In this document: positions 19,373-30,290 of the stretch, piece by piece
Position numbering within the stretch: the stretch's first letter is position 1
Layout: the number at the start of each line of letters is the position of its first letter
Assembly (NCBI GenBank): GCA_018333785.1
Contig: JAGXSU010000117.1
Location: 1-64,000, forward strand
Source: Methylomicrobium sp.
GTDB taxonomy: Bacteria; Pseudomonadota; Gammaproteobacteria; Methylococcales; Methylomonadaceae
DNA: 64,000 nucleotides
Reading direction: 5' to 3'
The notes under the pieces: model-generated
What the model saw: the letters and a program-made list of their open reading frames with translations, nothing else
The model's database searches: none
Told to the model about the DNA's origin: nothing
Translations under genes and position numbers: made by a program

Positions 19373-20272
19373 GTGCGTGTAGCTTTAGCTTTTTTTGCAC
19401 TGGTTTTACTTTGGTCCACCACGCCGCTAGCCATCAAATGGAGCGGTGAAGGCCCGGGTTATTTATTCGGCGCGATGGGCCGAATGGTGATTGGCTTAGC
19501 CTGCATGTTACCGGTCCTGCTGGTGATGCGGCAAAAACTGCCCTTAACGGCTAAAGCGCTGTCGACCTATCTGGCCGTTGCCTTGCAAATCTACGGCGCC
19601 ATGCTGTCGACTTATTGGGCGGCCCAATTTATTCCTTCCGGCTGGATCTCGGTGATATTTGGGTTAACACCCATGATGACTGCCTTAATGGCCGCCGTCT
19701 GGCTGACTGAAAAAAGCCTGAGCCCGACGAAAATTTTAGCTTACCTGATCGGCTTTTCGGGTTTGATGGTGATGTTCGGATCAGCGCTGGAAATCGGCCG
19801 GGAATCAGCATTAGGCATTGCTGCGGTGATGTTTTCCGCCTTCCTGCAATCAGCCAGCGCTGTCTGGATCAAGCGTGTCAACAGCCAACTACCGGCAATT
19901 TGCCAGGTCACAGGAGGGCTGTTAATCGCCGTGCCGCTCTATCTTGCGACCTGGTTCGGCATGGACGGCCAGTGGCCTGAGACCCTGCCGATAACCAGTC
20001 TGGTTTCAATCATTTATCTTGGCGCTATCGCAACGACGGTGGGTTTTGCGCTTTATTACTACGTCCTCACCCATTTGCCCGCAACCCAGGTTGCCTTGAT
20101 TACATTACTCACGCCCATTTTGTCCTTACTGCTGGGCAATGCTGTGAACCACGAACCGTTAAGCTCCAAAGTGCTGACCGGCACCGCATTAATCATGAGC
20201 GCCTTGTTGCTGCATCAGGGCAGCCTGCCCGGACGCAAGCGGCAGAAAGCCGCATTAAAAAAGCGAATTTGA
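19373..20272 (+). CDS. EamA/DMT-family transporter
   Basis: About ten hydrophobic segments; duplicated EamA pattern; GTG start. Confidence 0.85.
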   Translation: MRVALAFFALVLLWSTTPLAIKWSGEGPGYLFGAMGRMVIGLACMLPVLLVMRQKLPLTAKALSTYLAVALQIYGAMLSTYWAAQFIPSGWISVIFGLTPMMTALMAAVWLTEKSLSPTKILAYLIGFSGLMVMFGSALEIGRESALGIAAVMFSAFLQSASAVWIKRVNSQLPAICQVTGGLLIAVPLYLATWFGMDGQWPETLPITSLVSIIYLGAIATTVGFALYYYVLTHLPATQVALITLLTPILSLLLGNAVNHEPLSSKVLTGTALIMSALLLHQGSLPGRKRQKAALKKRI

Positions 20273-20292
20273 CGAAATCAGACCCTATCGCC

Positions 20293-20459
20293 CAGCAATT
20301 CCCAGTTTGAACCTTTTATGTGGCATTGAGGGATGGGCGTAAGCTTTGCGAGGAACGCCTTAAAACCATACATGGAGACTTGACGGCAGCATCCCTGCTG
20401 CCGACATCCTCACAAAGCTTACGCCTCCCCTTTTTTTATCATCAAACTGGGAATTGCTG
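20293..20459. repeat. Long-stem intergenic element, copy D (inverted); likely bidirectional terminator
   Basis: Outer CAGCAATTCCCAGTTTGA/TCAAACTGGGAATTGCTG perfect 18 bp; inner GGCGTAAGCTTTGCGAGGA/TCCTCACAAAGCTTACGCC; between convergent genes. Confidence 0.85.
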
Positions 20460-20472
20460 ACCGGAACTTGAC

Positions 20473-21561
20473 CTACGCAACGCCGGGGCCTTTTAACCAG
20501 GAAATAAATAATTTATAGCCCAACGCCAGCACAACGGCGCCAACGAAGAGCCCGATGATTCCGGAAAACAGCATGCCGCCTATCGCACCAATAAAGACGA
20601 TGATCATCGGCAGATTGAGTCCGCGGCCCATTAAAATGGGCTTCAGGATATTGTCTATAAATCCAACACCCAGCATCCAAACCATGAATACCGTTGCAAA
20701 TAAGGTGTCGTGTCCCGAAAAGACATAAATGATACACGGCACAAACAAGAGAAAAGTAGGCAGTTGCACAATGGCGATAAACAGACACAGAATCGTTAGA
20801 ATACCAGCACCGGGAATGCCTGCCACAAAGAAGGCCGCTCCCGCCAGTAGCGTCTGAATCAGAGCAACACCCAACACGCCGCGCGCCACGCCGCGAATCG
20901 TGGAAGTGCATAAGACGCTTAATTCCTCACCCTGTGTTCCTGCAATGCGCTTGCCGATAGCCAAAGCCAGATGATGCCCGCCCTTGCCATAGACCCAGAG
21001 CGTTCCGGAGATAATCACCGACACAATCAATTGTAAAATAGCCAGGATCGTTGAAGCGCCGGAGGCGAGCAGCCATTGACTGACCAACTTGATCTGTGGT
21101 GCAAATTGTTTGACCGAATCAGCCAGATTTGCTGCGGTTAGCTGCCAAAAATTGAATAAGGGCTCCCCAATTAAAGGCCAGGTAGCCACTTTTTCCGGAG
21201 GTGCAGGAATAGAAAAACCTTCCTGTTGAAATTTAAGCGTCAGTTCCTGAATATTTTCAGTCAGTATCCCAGCCAAAAACACACAAGGTCCAAGAATGAT
21301 GAGCAACAACAGGGTCGTTATCAATACGGCAGAAAGCTTTTCCCGGTCGCCCAGAATGGCCGATAGTGATTGATGAAGCGGATACAGGGCAACCGCAATA
21401 ATGATTCCCCAGGCCAGCGGATTGATAAAAGGGCTGGCAATTTGAAAACACCAGGATACCAACAGAAAAATAAGGCCGATCTTGATGGCCGATTCCACGG
21501 CATTCCGCGTAAAGTCATCGGTAGAAACAGAAGAGCGATCGTTTGTCATAGGAATTCCCAT
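20473..21561 (-). CDS. AI-2E family transporter (PerM-like permease)
   Basis: Membrane protein with PLAWGIIIAVALYPLHQSL and GDTLFATVFMVWMLGVGFIDNILKPILMG-type C-terminus; start uncertain. Confidence 0.87.
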   Translation of the reverse strand: MGIPMTNDRSSVSTDDFTRNAVESAIKIGLIFLLVSWCFQIASPFINPLAWGIIIAVALYPLHQSLSAILGDREKLSAVLITTLLLLIILGPCVFLAGILTENIQELTLKFQQEGFSIPAPPEKVATWPLIGEPLFNFWQLTAANLADSVKQFAPQIKLVSQWLLASGASTILAILQLIVSVIISGTLWVYGKGGHHLALAIGKRIAGTQGEELSVLCTSTIRGVARGVLGVALIQTLLAGAAFFVAGIPGAGILTILCLFIAIVQLPTFLLFVPCIIYVFSGHDTLFATVFMVWMLGVGFIDNILKPILMGRGLNLPMIIVFIGAIGGMLFSGIIGLFVGAVVLALGYKLFISWLKGPGVA

Positions 21562-21833
21562 CAGTAGTTTCCTGATTAGCAAGCTGTTTGAGCTAAATCC
21601 ACACTCCCGTCCGGAAACCGGCATCCAGTGCCATGGAGGGTAAGCTGCTAACTATCCAATGGACTGAATCTTGTTAATCTCTGCCGAAATGACGCAGCCG
21701 GCTAGGGAAAAAGAGTTAGAATTGAAACTGCTTTGTAATCAAGGGTAGTTTTCAAAAATCAGGTTAGGAATCAGCACAAAATAACTTAGCCAATTGCCAG
21801 CCCTATCCCAGAGAGTACGTCTATTGACTCGGC

Positions 21834-21972
21834 GTTACCGTGAAAGTACACGAACTGAAGAGGGAGCGGTTGCTCGATCGACAGGTGTCGGCGGCAGGGA
21901 GCCGCCGTCAAGCCTAGACGGACGTATTCACGGCGTCCTGTCGGGCGAGTGACCGCTCTCTTTCACCTTAAC
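21834..21972. repeat. Long-stem intergenic element, copy E
   Basis: AGAGGGAGCGGTTGCTCGATCGACAGG pairs with CCTGTCGGGCGAGTGACCGCTCTCT; internal GGCGGCAGGGAGCCGCC hairpin and CACGGCGTCCT core. Confidence 0.85.
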
Positions 21973-22032
21973 ACCTAGTACATTCATTTGACGTGGCGAA
22001 TACAGGACTTTCATGAACGGTTAGTAGGGCCG

Positions 22033-23469
22033 TCATGGAAAAAACGAGGCTTCTTTGGGTTTCGGCACCATGGCTTTTTGCTCCGCGTCAACGATCCAGC
22101 CGCCGCCCATAGCCCTATACAACTGAATCAGAGCAACAAACGTATCACTGCGGGCCTGAACCAGTTCGATTTGACCTTCGTAATATTGGCGCAGCGCATC
22201 CAGCACTTCCAGATAAGAGGTATACCCCTCGTCATAGCGTATCCGCGACAGGCGCAAATAATTTTCTAAGGCTTCCACCCGCCGGGCCTGTGCACTTTGT
22301 TGTTCGTTGGATTTGGCACTGGCGATAAGACCGTCCTCAAACTCGCTGAATGCGGCAAGAATAGCTCTTTGGTAGCTGGCCAAAGCGGCTTGCTGACCTG
22401 CTTCGGCGGCTTGTACCTGACCGGCAACCCTTCCGGCTGTAAATATCGGCCCTAGCAAACGGGTGCCGATCGTCCAAAAATTAGCGCCTGGAACAAATAA
22501 TTGAGCCACTTCCATGCTGGCCTGACCTATATCGCCGGTGAGCGAGACTTTCGGGAAATATTCGCCTCGCGCAACACCAATGCGGGCGTTAGCCGCAATC
22601 AGATTTTGTTCCGCCTGCTGGATGTCCGGCCTGCGAATCAACTGCTCGGAAGGCAGTCCGGCCGGGACTGGGGGCGGAGACAATTCATCCAGCGAAAGGC
22701 CTCTATCGATAGCGCCGGGAGGCCTGCCCAGCAAAAGGCTCAACGCATGTTCGGTCTGGGCAACCTGCTGTTCAAAAAGAGGAATTTGCGCGCGGCGGCG
22801 TTCAAGTTCCGATGTTGACTGACTCACTTCGATTTCCGACGAATAGCCCATGTCAAAACGCGCTTTGGCAATCCGGTTTTCCTCGACCAGCGAATCAACG
22901 GTTTGCCGGGTTATTTCCAGGCGCCGGTCCAGAGCGCGAAGCACAATATAGGTTTGAGCGACGGAACTCACCAAGGTCAAGACGACCGCATTCCTGGCTG
23001 ATTCCTGCGCGAGCAAGTCTGCGCCTGCGGCTTCCTTGGCCCGTCGCAATTGCCCCCAGACATCCAGCTCCCAAAACATCGTGGCGCCTAACTGGGCTGC
23101 ATCGTTATCGGGCACTTTTCCGCCAAAACCGGTCGCTTCACCACTGGGTTGGCGGCGGTCATAACCTGCCTGACCGAATATCTGCGGAAACAGACTGGCG
23201 CGGGTAGCGCCGTATACGCCCATGAACTGCTCGACATTGGCTATCGCAACCTTGAGATCCAGGTTATTCATCAATGCTTGATCGACCAACTGATTCAGCA
23301 CCGGATCATGCAACTGTTCCCACCAGGGCAGATTAGCCGTTTCACGGGCATCTTCAGCGGCAAACCGCCATTGTGCCGGGGCCTCGATCTTCGGTTTCTC
23401 ATAATCCGGACCCACCATAAAGCATCCGGTCAAACTGAGAGCAAGCGCACCAACAATCAATTTACTCAT
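22033..23469 (-). CDS. RND efflux outer-membrane factor (NodT/OprM family lipoprotein)
   Basis: Lipobox LTGCFMVGPDYEKP; TolC-like repeats. Confidence 0.92.
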   Translation of the reverse strand: MSKLIVGALALSLTGCFMVGPDYEKPKIEAPAQWRFAAEDARETANLPWWEQLHDPVLNQLVDQALMNNLDLKVAIANVEQFMGVYGATRASLFPQIFGQAGYDRRQPSGEATGFGGKVPDNDAAQLGATMFWELDVWGQLRRAKEAAGADLLAQESARNAVVLTLVSSVAQTYIVLRALDRRLEITRQTVDSLVEENRIAKARFDMGYSSEIEVSQSTSELERRRAQIPLFEQQVAQTEHALSLLLGRPPGAIDRGLSLDELSPPPVPAGLPSEQLIRRPDIQQAEQNLIAANARIGVARGEYFPKVSLTGDIGQASMEVAQLFVPGANFWTIGTRLLGPIFTAGRVAGQVQAAEAGQQAALASYQRAILAAFSEFEDGLIASAKSNEQQSAQARRVEALENYLRLSRIRYDEGYTSYLEVLDALRQYYEGQIELVQARSDTFVALIQLYRAMGGGWIVDAEQKAMVPKPKEASFFP

Positions 23470-26400
23470 GATCGCTCTCCTCGTTTGCTGCCGGTAATTC
23501 TGATTTTTTATTGCCTGCCAAAGTTTCTACTGCATAAAAAAGAACAGGGATCAGAAAAATAGCAATGAAAGTGGCCGCAGTCATGCCCCCGATAACCGCG
23601 TAACCCATGACCCGGCGAGACAAGGCTCCGGCCCCACTGGCAACCGCCAGGGGCAGACACCCCAGAATAAACGACAATGCGGTCATCATGATCGGGCGTA
23701 ACCGCAATCGCGCCGCTTCCAGAGAGGCGTCATAAACGCTTTTACCTTCCTCAACGCCCATCTTGGCAAACTCAACGATAAGAATCGCATTTTTTGCAGC
23801 AAGACCTATCAGCATGACCAAGCCGATCTGTGCATACAGATTATTCTCGTAGTGGCCCACCATCAAGCCGGCGAAAGCTCCGAAAATAGCTATCGGCGTA
23901 CCCAACAAGACACTGAACGGCAAACTCCAGCTTTCATAGAGCGCGGCCAGAATCAAAAAGACGCAGAAAATAGCGAAACCAAAGACCACAGCAGGAGACA
24001 CACCCTCTTGTGCCTTTTTTTCCTGGTAGCTCATGCCGATATAGTCATAGCCCATGTCGGTCGGCATCGTTTCGGCAAAGACCTCTTCCATGGCCTTCAT
24101 CACCTGAGCCGAGCTGTATCCGGGATTCGCTGTGGCGCTGACCTGCTGACTTCGAAACAGGTTGTAGCGCATGGTAAATTCCGGCCCTTCGGTCTTGCGG
24201 ATACTGGTCAGCGTTTCCAGCGGCACGGTATTGCCCTCACTGTTACGCACATAAAACTGGCCTAACGATTGGGTATCCTTGCGGTATTCGCCTTCGGCCT
24301 GCACATAGACTTGCCACTGCCGCCCAAAACGATTGAAGTAATTGATAAAACCGCTGCCCATGTAAGCCTGCAAAGTCTTGTAGACATCGGACAGCTGAAC
24401 ACCTTGCTTAAGCACTTTGTCTCGGTCCACATCCACAAAAATTTGCGGAACAGAGGGCAGTCCGGTCGTGAACAATCCGGCAATTTCAGGCCGTTTCTTC
24501 GCTTCGGCAATAAATTTTTCGGTATTTTCAGCAAGATAGGCCACATCTTTACCGGCTCGGTCTTCGACAATCATTGTCACACCGCCCGACGTGCCCACAC
24601 CTGGAATCGCAGGTGGCGGAAATGAAAAGCCGATCGCGCCGGGCAACTGGGACAATTCCTTATTCAGATGCGCCTTGATGGCCGAATATTGCTCTTCGGG
24701 TTTGGTACGTTCGGCCCAGTTCTTGAGCGAAATGAAAAAGAACGTATTGTAGGTCGTAGTGGCTTGACTCAACATGTTGTAACCGATAACCGACGAGTAA
24801 TAAGCAACCCCTGGGGTATTTTTTAGAATTTCCTCAACTTGCCGGCTAACTTCATCAGTACGTTGTAAAGATGAAACAATAGGAAGCTGGATACCGGCAT
24901 AGAGATACCCCTGATCCTCGTCGGGCAAAAAACCCATAGGCACGTTTTTTCCCAGCCCGCCCGTAAGAAAGGTCAAGATGCCGAGAAAAATCATGCTGAT
25001 GATGGTTTTACGAATCAGCACCGCACAAAAACTTACATAACCTTTATTTGCAACCCCGAACCAGCGGTTGAAGCCGTCAAAAAATTTCTGCAACGGACCC
25101 GTTCCACGCACACGGGGCTTTAACAGCAATGCGGCCAAAGCAGGACTCAAAGACAGCGAATTGAATGTCGAGATCATCACGGAGACGCCGACGGTCACGG
25201 CAAACTGTTGATACAATTTGCCTGTGATGCCCGGAATGAATACTGTCGGCAAAAATACAGCAATGAGTGCCAGAGAAGTACCAATAATGGGGCCTGTTAC
25301 TTCTTCCATGGTCTTGAGCGTGGCTTCTTTGGGACTGAGTCCGTTTTCGATATGATGCTCAACCGACTCGACCACGACAATGGGATCATCCACCACTAGA
25401 CCAATAGCCAGTACTAATCCGAACAATGACAAGGTGTTGATCGAAAAGCCCAGCACTGGAAACAGCATAAAAGTGCCGATCAGCGATACCGGCACCGCCA
25501 ACAAAGGAATCAGGGTCGGCCGCCAGCCTTGCAGGAACAAAAAGACCACCAAAATAACCAGTACCAACGCTTCCAGCAAGGTATGCACGATTTCATTGAT
25601 ACCCTCGGTAACGGCCAGCGTGGTATCCAGAGCAACCACATATTCCAGATCTTCAGGAAAACGTGTTTTCAACTCCTCCATGGTTTTTTTAGCACTTTCA
25701 GCCGCATCAATGGCATTTGAACCCGGTAACTGGTATAGCGCAATCAAAGCGGCAGGCTTGCCGTTCAGACGTCCTACCAGATCATAGGTTTGAGCACCCA
25801 ACTCGATGCGTCCTACGTCCTTGATCCTGACTATGGAACCATTGGGCTCGGCACGCAGGACGATATTGCCGAACTCCTCCTCGGTCTGCAGACGGCCTTG
25901 AGCTCGCACCGCGTAAGTAAAATCCTGACCCGGCGGTACCGGCTCGGCACCGACTTTACCCGCCGGGTTCACATTGTTTTGTGCTTGAACGGCGCTGATA
26001 ATCTCGGGAATCGTGATATTGAGCTTGGCAAGCTGATCAGGCTTTACCCAGATACGCATCGCATATTGCCCGGCACCGAATACCGTGACACTGGCGATAC
26101 CCTTGACCCGGGTCATCTGATCGTTGATGTTGATGTAGGCGTAATTGGCCAGAAAAATATTGTCGTAACTGCCTTTGGGAGAATAGAGCGCGAACATGAT
26201 CAGTGGCGAGGCAGTCGACTTTTGCACGTTGACACCGTAATTCCGAACATCCTGAGGCAGTTGTGATTCAGCCTGTGATTTACGCATTTGCGTCAGCACT
26301 TGGTCGGTATTCGCGTCGGTCTCTACATCAAAGTTCACCCGTAAAGTCATCTGCCCGTTATTGGCATTAATGGAATACATGTAATTCATGTTATCCACGC

Positions 26401-26611
26401 CGGACATCTGCTGTTCTATAGGTGTAGCAACGGACTGTTCGACCGTAACCGCATCAGCACCGGTATAAGTAGTAGTGACCTGGATTTCAGGAGGCGCAAT
26501 ATCGGGAAACTGGGCAACCGGCAATCCGGCCATGGATACCAGCCCTATCATGACCATTAAGATGGCAATCACGATTGCCACGATCGGCCGGTTAATAAAA
26601 AATTTAGCCAT
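23462..26611 (-). CDS. RND efflux inner-membrane transporter (HAE-1/AcrB type)
   Basis: MAKFFINRPIVAIVIAILMVMIGLVSM; 1049 aa. Confidence 0.95.
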   Translation of the reverse strand: MAKFFINRPIVAIVIAILMVMIGLVSMAGLPVAQFPDIAPPEIQVTTTYTGADAVTVEQSVATPIEQQMSGVDNMNYMYSINANNGQMTLRVNFDVETDANTDQVLTQMRKSQAESQLPQDVRNYGVNVQKSTASPLIMFALYSPKGSYDNIFLANYAYININDQMTRVKGIASVTVFGAGQYAMRIWVKPDQLAKLNITIPEIISAVQAQNNVNPAGKVGAEPVPPGQDFTYAVRAQGRLQTEEEFGNIVLRAEPNGSIVRIKDVGRIELGAQTYDLVGRLNGKPAALIALYQLPGSNAIDAAESAKKTMEELKTRFPEDLEYVVALDTTLAVTEGINEIVHTLLEALVLVILVVFLFLQGWRPTLIPLLAVPVSLIGTFMLFPVLGFSINTLSLFGLVLAIGLVVDDPIVVVESVEHHIENGLSPKEATLKTMEEVTGPIIGTSLALIAVFLPTVFIPGITGKLYQQFAVTVGVSVMISTFNSLSLSPALAALLLKPRVRGTGPLQKFFDGFNRWFGVANKGYVSFCAVLIRKTIISMIFLGILTFLTGGLGKNVPMGFLPDEDQGYLYAGIQLPIVSSLQRTDEVSRQVEEILKNTPGVAYYSSVIGYNMLSQATTTYNTFFFISLKNWAERTKPEEQYSAIKAHLNKELSQLPGAIGFSFPPPAIPGVGTSGGVTMIVEDRAGKDVAYLAENTEKFIAEAKKRPEIAGLFTTGLPSVPQIFVDVDRDKVLKQGVQLSDVYKTLQAYMGSGFINYFNRFGRQWQVYVQAEGEYRKDTQSLGQFYVRNSEGNTVPLETLTSIRKTEGPEFTMRYNLFRSQQVSATANPGYSSAQVMKAMEEVFAETMPTDMGYDYIGMSYQEKKAQEGVSPAVVFGFAIFCVFLILAALYESWSLPFSVLLGTPIAIFGAFAGLMVGHYENNLYAQIGLVMLIGLAAKNAILIVEFAKMGVEEGKSVYDASLEAARLRLRPIMMTALSFILGCLPLAVASGAGALSRRVMGYAVIGGMTAATFIAIFLIPVLFYAVETLAGNKKSELPAANEESDHE

Positions 26612-26617
26612 GGCGGG

Positions 26618-27805
26618 TTAACTCCCGGCGGCAGCGGAAACATCCGCATAAGGTTTGGGGTCGACCTTTGCACCCGTCCGGGCTTTCTGGATGCCCTCCA
26701 CAATAACCCGCTCACCCGTTTGCAGCCCCTGCTCAACGACAATGAGGGTGTCGACATTTTCAGCCGTTACTACCGGGCGAATTGCCACGGTGTTATCAGC
26801 GTTGACGACGGCAACCAGTTTCCGGCCCTGCATATCAATGATGGCCCGCTGGGGAATCAATAGTGCTCCCTCTCTGTTTTTGACTATCGCCCGCACCCTG
26901 GCGTATTGTCCCGGACGAAGAAAACTACCGGGATTGGGAAATAGAATAGCGGCCTGAATCGTACCGGTTCTAACGTCGACTTGACGGTCAGCAAAGAAAA
27001 ATTTCCCCGGATGCTCGTAGGTTGAGCCATCGGCTAAGATGAGTTCCAATGGCCGGTTTTGCTTCGATTCCCCTCCATTCTGCCTCTCCCGGACAAACTC
27101 AAGATACTGCTGCTCGCTGAGCGGGATAAACGCTTTAATTGGATCGACCTGGGAAACCGTGGTGAGTACCGCATTCGAACTGCCGGGCCCCACCAGGTTG
27201 CCGAGTTGCGTTTTTGACAAACCTGCGATGCCGTCGATAGGCGAAGTTATTTTTGTAAAACCGAGTTGAAGCTGTGCACTGTCGACTGCGGCTCTGGCCG
27301 ACATCACTTCAGCCAGAACCGAAGCTTCACGGCCTACGGCATTGTCACGATCACGCACACTCACGGCTTTTTCCGGTAACAGTCTCTTTACCCGGTCCAT
27401 ATCCAGCCTGGCCGTTTTCAATTGGGCTTCCTGCCGTGCTAAATTGCTGCGGGCGCCATCTAACGCAGCCTGAAAAACTCTGGGATCGATTTCATACAAT
27501 AACTGACCTTTTTTGACCAGCTGCCCTTCTTGATAATGCTGTTTGATCAGATAGCCTGATATCTGGGCCAGAATTTGAGCATTCACCATTCCGTCGAGAG
27601 AACCCACCCATTCCTGATAGACGGGTACATCCCTTTGCTGTACTTCAGTAACTTCGACGACGGGCGGCGGCGGGGCCTGTATCTGTTTTTCCTTTTCACA
27701 TGCGATAGTCATGAAGACCAGAATCAGCGCCAGCGGACGGATAGGATCCCACTTCTTCTGATTATCGGATTGCTGCCCTGTTACACGGGTTAGTATTTCT
27801 TTCAT
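26618..27805 (-). CDS. RND efflux periplasmic adaptor (AcrA/MexA type)
   Basis: Lipoprotein-like start; GYLIKQHYQEGQLVKKGQLLYEIDPR; operon context. Confidence 0.93.
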   Translation of the reverse strand: MKEILTRVTGQQSDNQKKWDPIRPLALILVFMTIACEKEKQIQAPPPPVVEVTEVQQRDVPVYQEWVGSLDGMVNAQILAQISGYLIKQHYQEGQLVKKGQLLYEIDPRVFQAALDGARSNLARQEAQLKTARLDMDRVKRLLPEKAVSVRDRDNAVGREASVLAEVMSARAAVDSAQLQLGFTKITSPIDGIAGLSKTQLGNLVGPGSSNAVLTTVSQVDPIKAFIPLSEQQYLEFVRERQNGGESKQNRPLELILADGSTYEHPGKFFFADRQVDVRTGTIQAAILFPNPGSFLRPGQYARVRAIVKNREGALLIPQRAIIDMQGRKLVAVVNADNTVAIRPVVTAENVDTLIVVEQGLQTGERVIVEGIQKARTGAKVDPKPYADVSAAAGS

Positions 27806-28180
27806 GCGACGCGCCCTTGTCGAAGATGAACGATTGAATAACGAATGATTTGGCTAAAGATTAGTTTGTTTTGTTACAGATGGTGCAGGAATAATACCGT
27901 CACCTGTTAAAGTCAACACACTCAAGTTGCCTCACAAAGCCACAGATTTTGATTCCGATTGGCTATTTATGGCACCTCTATGAAGCAGCAGTAACTGTGT
28001 TGATATTGTTAACCATTTCCCCTGTAATGATCCATCACTATTTTCAGAGCAGCCAAGGTATCAGGTGATGCTTTATCGAGTTTTTAGAGCCTATGGAGTA
28101 AACTCGGCAACCGGGATTATCCCGTTGAAACAGAGATCTTACGTTAAGTTTTAATCGAAACGCATAAAGGGGCTGAATAC

Positions 28181-28876
28181 GTGAATACAGAAACGGTTAA
28201 AAAAGACATCAGTCCAGAAAAATCCCACACTGGCGGTAATTTCTGGTTTTTGTTGGCCGGATTGCTCTTTACGCTATTGGCCGTTCCGGTGACCCATCAA
28301 TTTTCGGGCATGGAACGTTATTCCATGACTTTGCTATTCACTGTGTTCATGCTTGTTTCGATATGGAGTTTAGCGGCTTCGCGGCTTGTATTCCATATTG
28401 GAATACTCCTGGTTATCGGCATCACAGCCATCGTCGGCATCAACGCCTTTAGTGAAACCCACTTCTTTCAGGAGGTGCTGGGGATAGTACTGATGTTGAC
28501 TTTTTGTATACTGAGCTGCTGGATTGCTGCGCGTAATGTCTTCCTTTTACATAAGGCCGACCCGAATTCACTGGCGGGCGCTTTTTGTGTTTATCTTCTG
28601 ATAGGCTTGATCTGGGCGTTGTTATATAAACTATTACTTTTGTTTGATTTGGCTGCATTTACAGGCAATATCACAGCACAAGAAGAGGAACAATTTCCTG
28701 ACCTGCTTTATTTCAGTTTTGTAACACTGGCTAGCCTTGGTTATGGCGATGTCACGCCGACGGGCGGTCTGGTCAGAACACTGGCTTATCTGGAAGCGGT
28801 CCTTGGTCAATTTTATCTGGCCGTCATGGTCGCCAGTCTAGTAGGCGTCTACAGTTCGCAGAGAAGAAAAGGTTAA
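28181..28876 (+). CDS. Potassium channel family (ion channel) protein
   Basis: Pore-loop FVTLASLGYGDVTPTGG following several TM segments. Confidence 0.9.
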   Translation: MNTETVKKDISPEKSHTGGNFWFLLAGLLFTLLAVPVTHQFSGMERYSMTLLFTVFMLVSIWSLAASRLVFHIGILLVIGITAIVGINAFSETHFFQEVLGIVLMLTFCILSCWIAARNVFLLHKADPNSLAGAFCVYLLIGLIWALLYKLLLLFDLAAFTGNITAQEEEQFPDLLYFSFVTLASLGYGDVTPTGGLVRTLAYLEAVLGQFYLAVMVASLVGVYSSQRRKG

Positions 28877-28886
28877 GGAGCCCGTT

Positions 28887-30215
28887 ATGCATACCAGAGC
28901 CACTTCCCTTCATACACTACTGATCAGGCGTTTGCTCATACTGGCAATACTCATTTCCACAGCAGTGGGTAGTTTCGTTTTTATTCGGGAATTTAACATG
29001 CTCAATGAAGCCATAGCCGACCGAAGCCGCTTGGGTAGCGAGTTATTGAAGATGCGGGTACAGGATATTGCGCAAATGAGCAAAGCGCCCTGGCAAACCG
29101 TTGTACAGACTGCGCTGGATGATTTGAAAAACATCCCTCCGCAAAGCAGCTTGGGCCGCTTTGTCTGGGTATCGGTCCGGGATCCGGAAGACCGCGAATT
29201 AGCTCAATTAACCGACCCTGATTTTCCCGATAGGGAATTGCTGATTGATGCTGCGAATCTTCAGATAGCGCCAAAAGGCAATGAGAAACTCGGCATCAAA
29301 CCACTGAGCCGCATTTATACCCGGCCCAGCTTCGCAACCCTCATGCTGATCGAGGATGACAGCGGACGTTTATTGGGCATGATTCGCGGTCTCTATGCCG
29401 TCAAACCCGAAGTCATGACCACGTTCTGGAGCAATATTGCCCGATCGGTCGGCGTTTCTATTTTGATTATCATCCTGGTCTCGGCTTTACATTACCCCGT
29501 CATCAGGCGATTGCTGGACGGACTCAGCCGTTTATCGATTAACCTGCTCGATGCCAACCTGGAAACCGTTCAAGGATTGGGCAGCGCTATCGCCAAGCGC
29601 GACAGCGATACCGATGCGCATAATTTCAGAGTGACCCTCTATGCGGTACGACTGGCCGAGTCGGCGGGGCTTGAACCTTCGGCTATCCGCACACTGATCA
29701 AAGGCGCTTTTCTGCACGATGTCGGTAAGATCGGCATCCGCGATAACGTTCTGCTCAAGGAAGGCCGACTTGATACGGATGAATTCGAGATCATGAAAAC
29801 CCACGTTCAACACGGCCTGGATATTGTAAACAAGTGCCAATGGCTTAAGGATGCCGGTGAAGTAGTCGGCAATCACCATGAAAAATTTGATGGCACGGGT
29901 TATTTAAAAGGACTGAAAGGAGAGGAAATACCACTTTCGGCTCGTATTTTTTCCATCGTGGATGTGTTTGATGCACTCACTTCTGAACGCCCTTACAAGT
30001 CCGCATTCAGCTTGGATGAATCGGTTGAAATACTGCAGAAAGGGAAAGGAAGCCAGTTCGATCCAAAATTGCTGGAACTGTTCGGCACCCTCGCACCCTC
30101 GCTTTATGACACTTACAGTCATCATGAAGCGCAAGCGAGAAGCGAACTCAAACGAATTGTCCAATATTACTTTAAAGGCGATATCGGCGAACTGATGGAG
30201 GAAAATTTCGGTTAA
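28887..30215 (+). CDS. HD-GYP-type phosphodiesterase/HD domain protein with N-terminal membrane sensor
   Basis: FLHDVGKIGIRDNVLLKEG, NHHEKFDGTGYLKGLKGEEIPL. Confidence 0.9.
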   Translation: MHTRATSLHTLLIRRLLILAILISTAVGSFVFIREFNMLNEAIADRSRLGSELLKMRVQDIAQMSKAPWQTVVQTALDDLKNIPPQSSLGRFVWVSVRDPEDRELAQLTDPDFPDRELLIDAANLQIAPKGNEKLGIKPLSRIYTRPSFATLMLIEDDSGRLLGMIRGLYAVKPEVMTTFWSNIARSVGVSILIIILVSALHYPVIRRLLDGLSRLSINLLDANLETVQGLGSAIAKRDSDTDAHNFRVTLYAVRLAESAGLEPSAIRTLIKGAFLHDVGKIGIRDNVLLKEGRLDTDEFEIMKTHVQHGLDIVNKCQWLKDAGEVVGNHHEKFDGTGYLKGLKGEEIPLSARIFSIVDVFDALTSERPYKSAFSLDESVEILQKGKGSQFDPKLLELFGTLAPSLYDTYSHHEAQARSELKRIVQYYFKGDIGELMEENFG

Positions 30216-30290
30216 TCCGTTCAACCGATAACGATTTTACCGTTATCATGCGCAGAGAGAGCTACATTTTTTCTGATCTAAGGTTTATTT

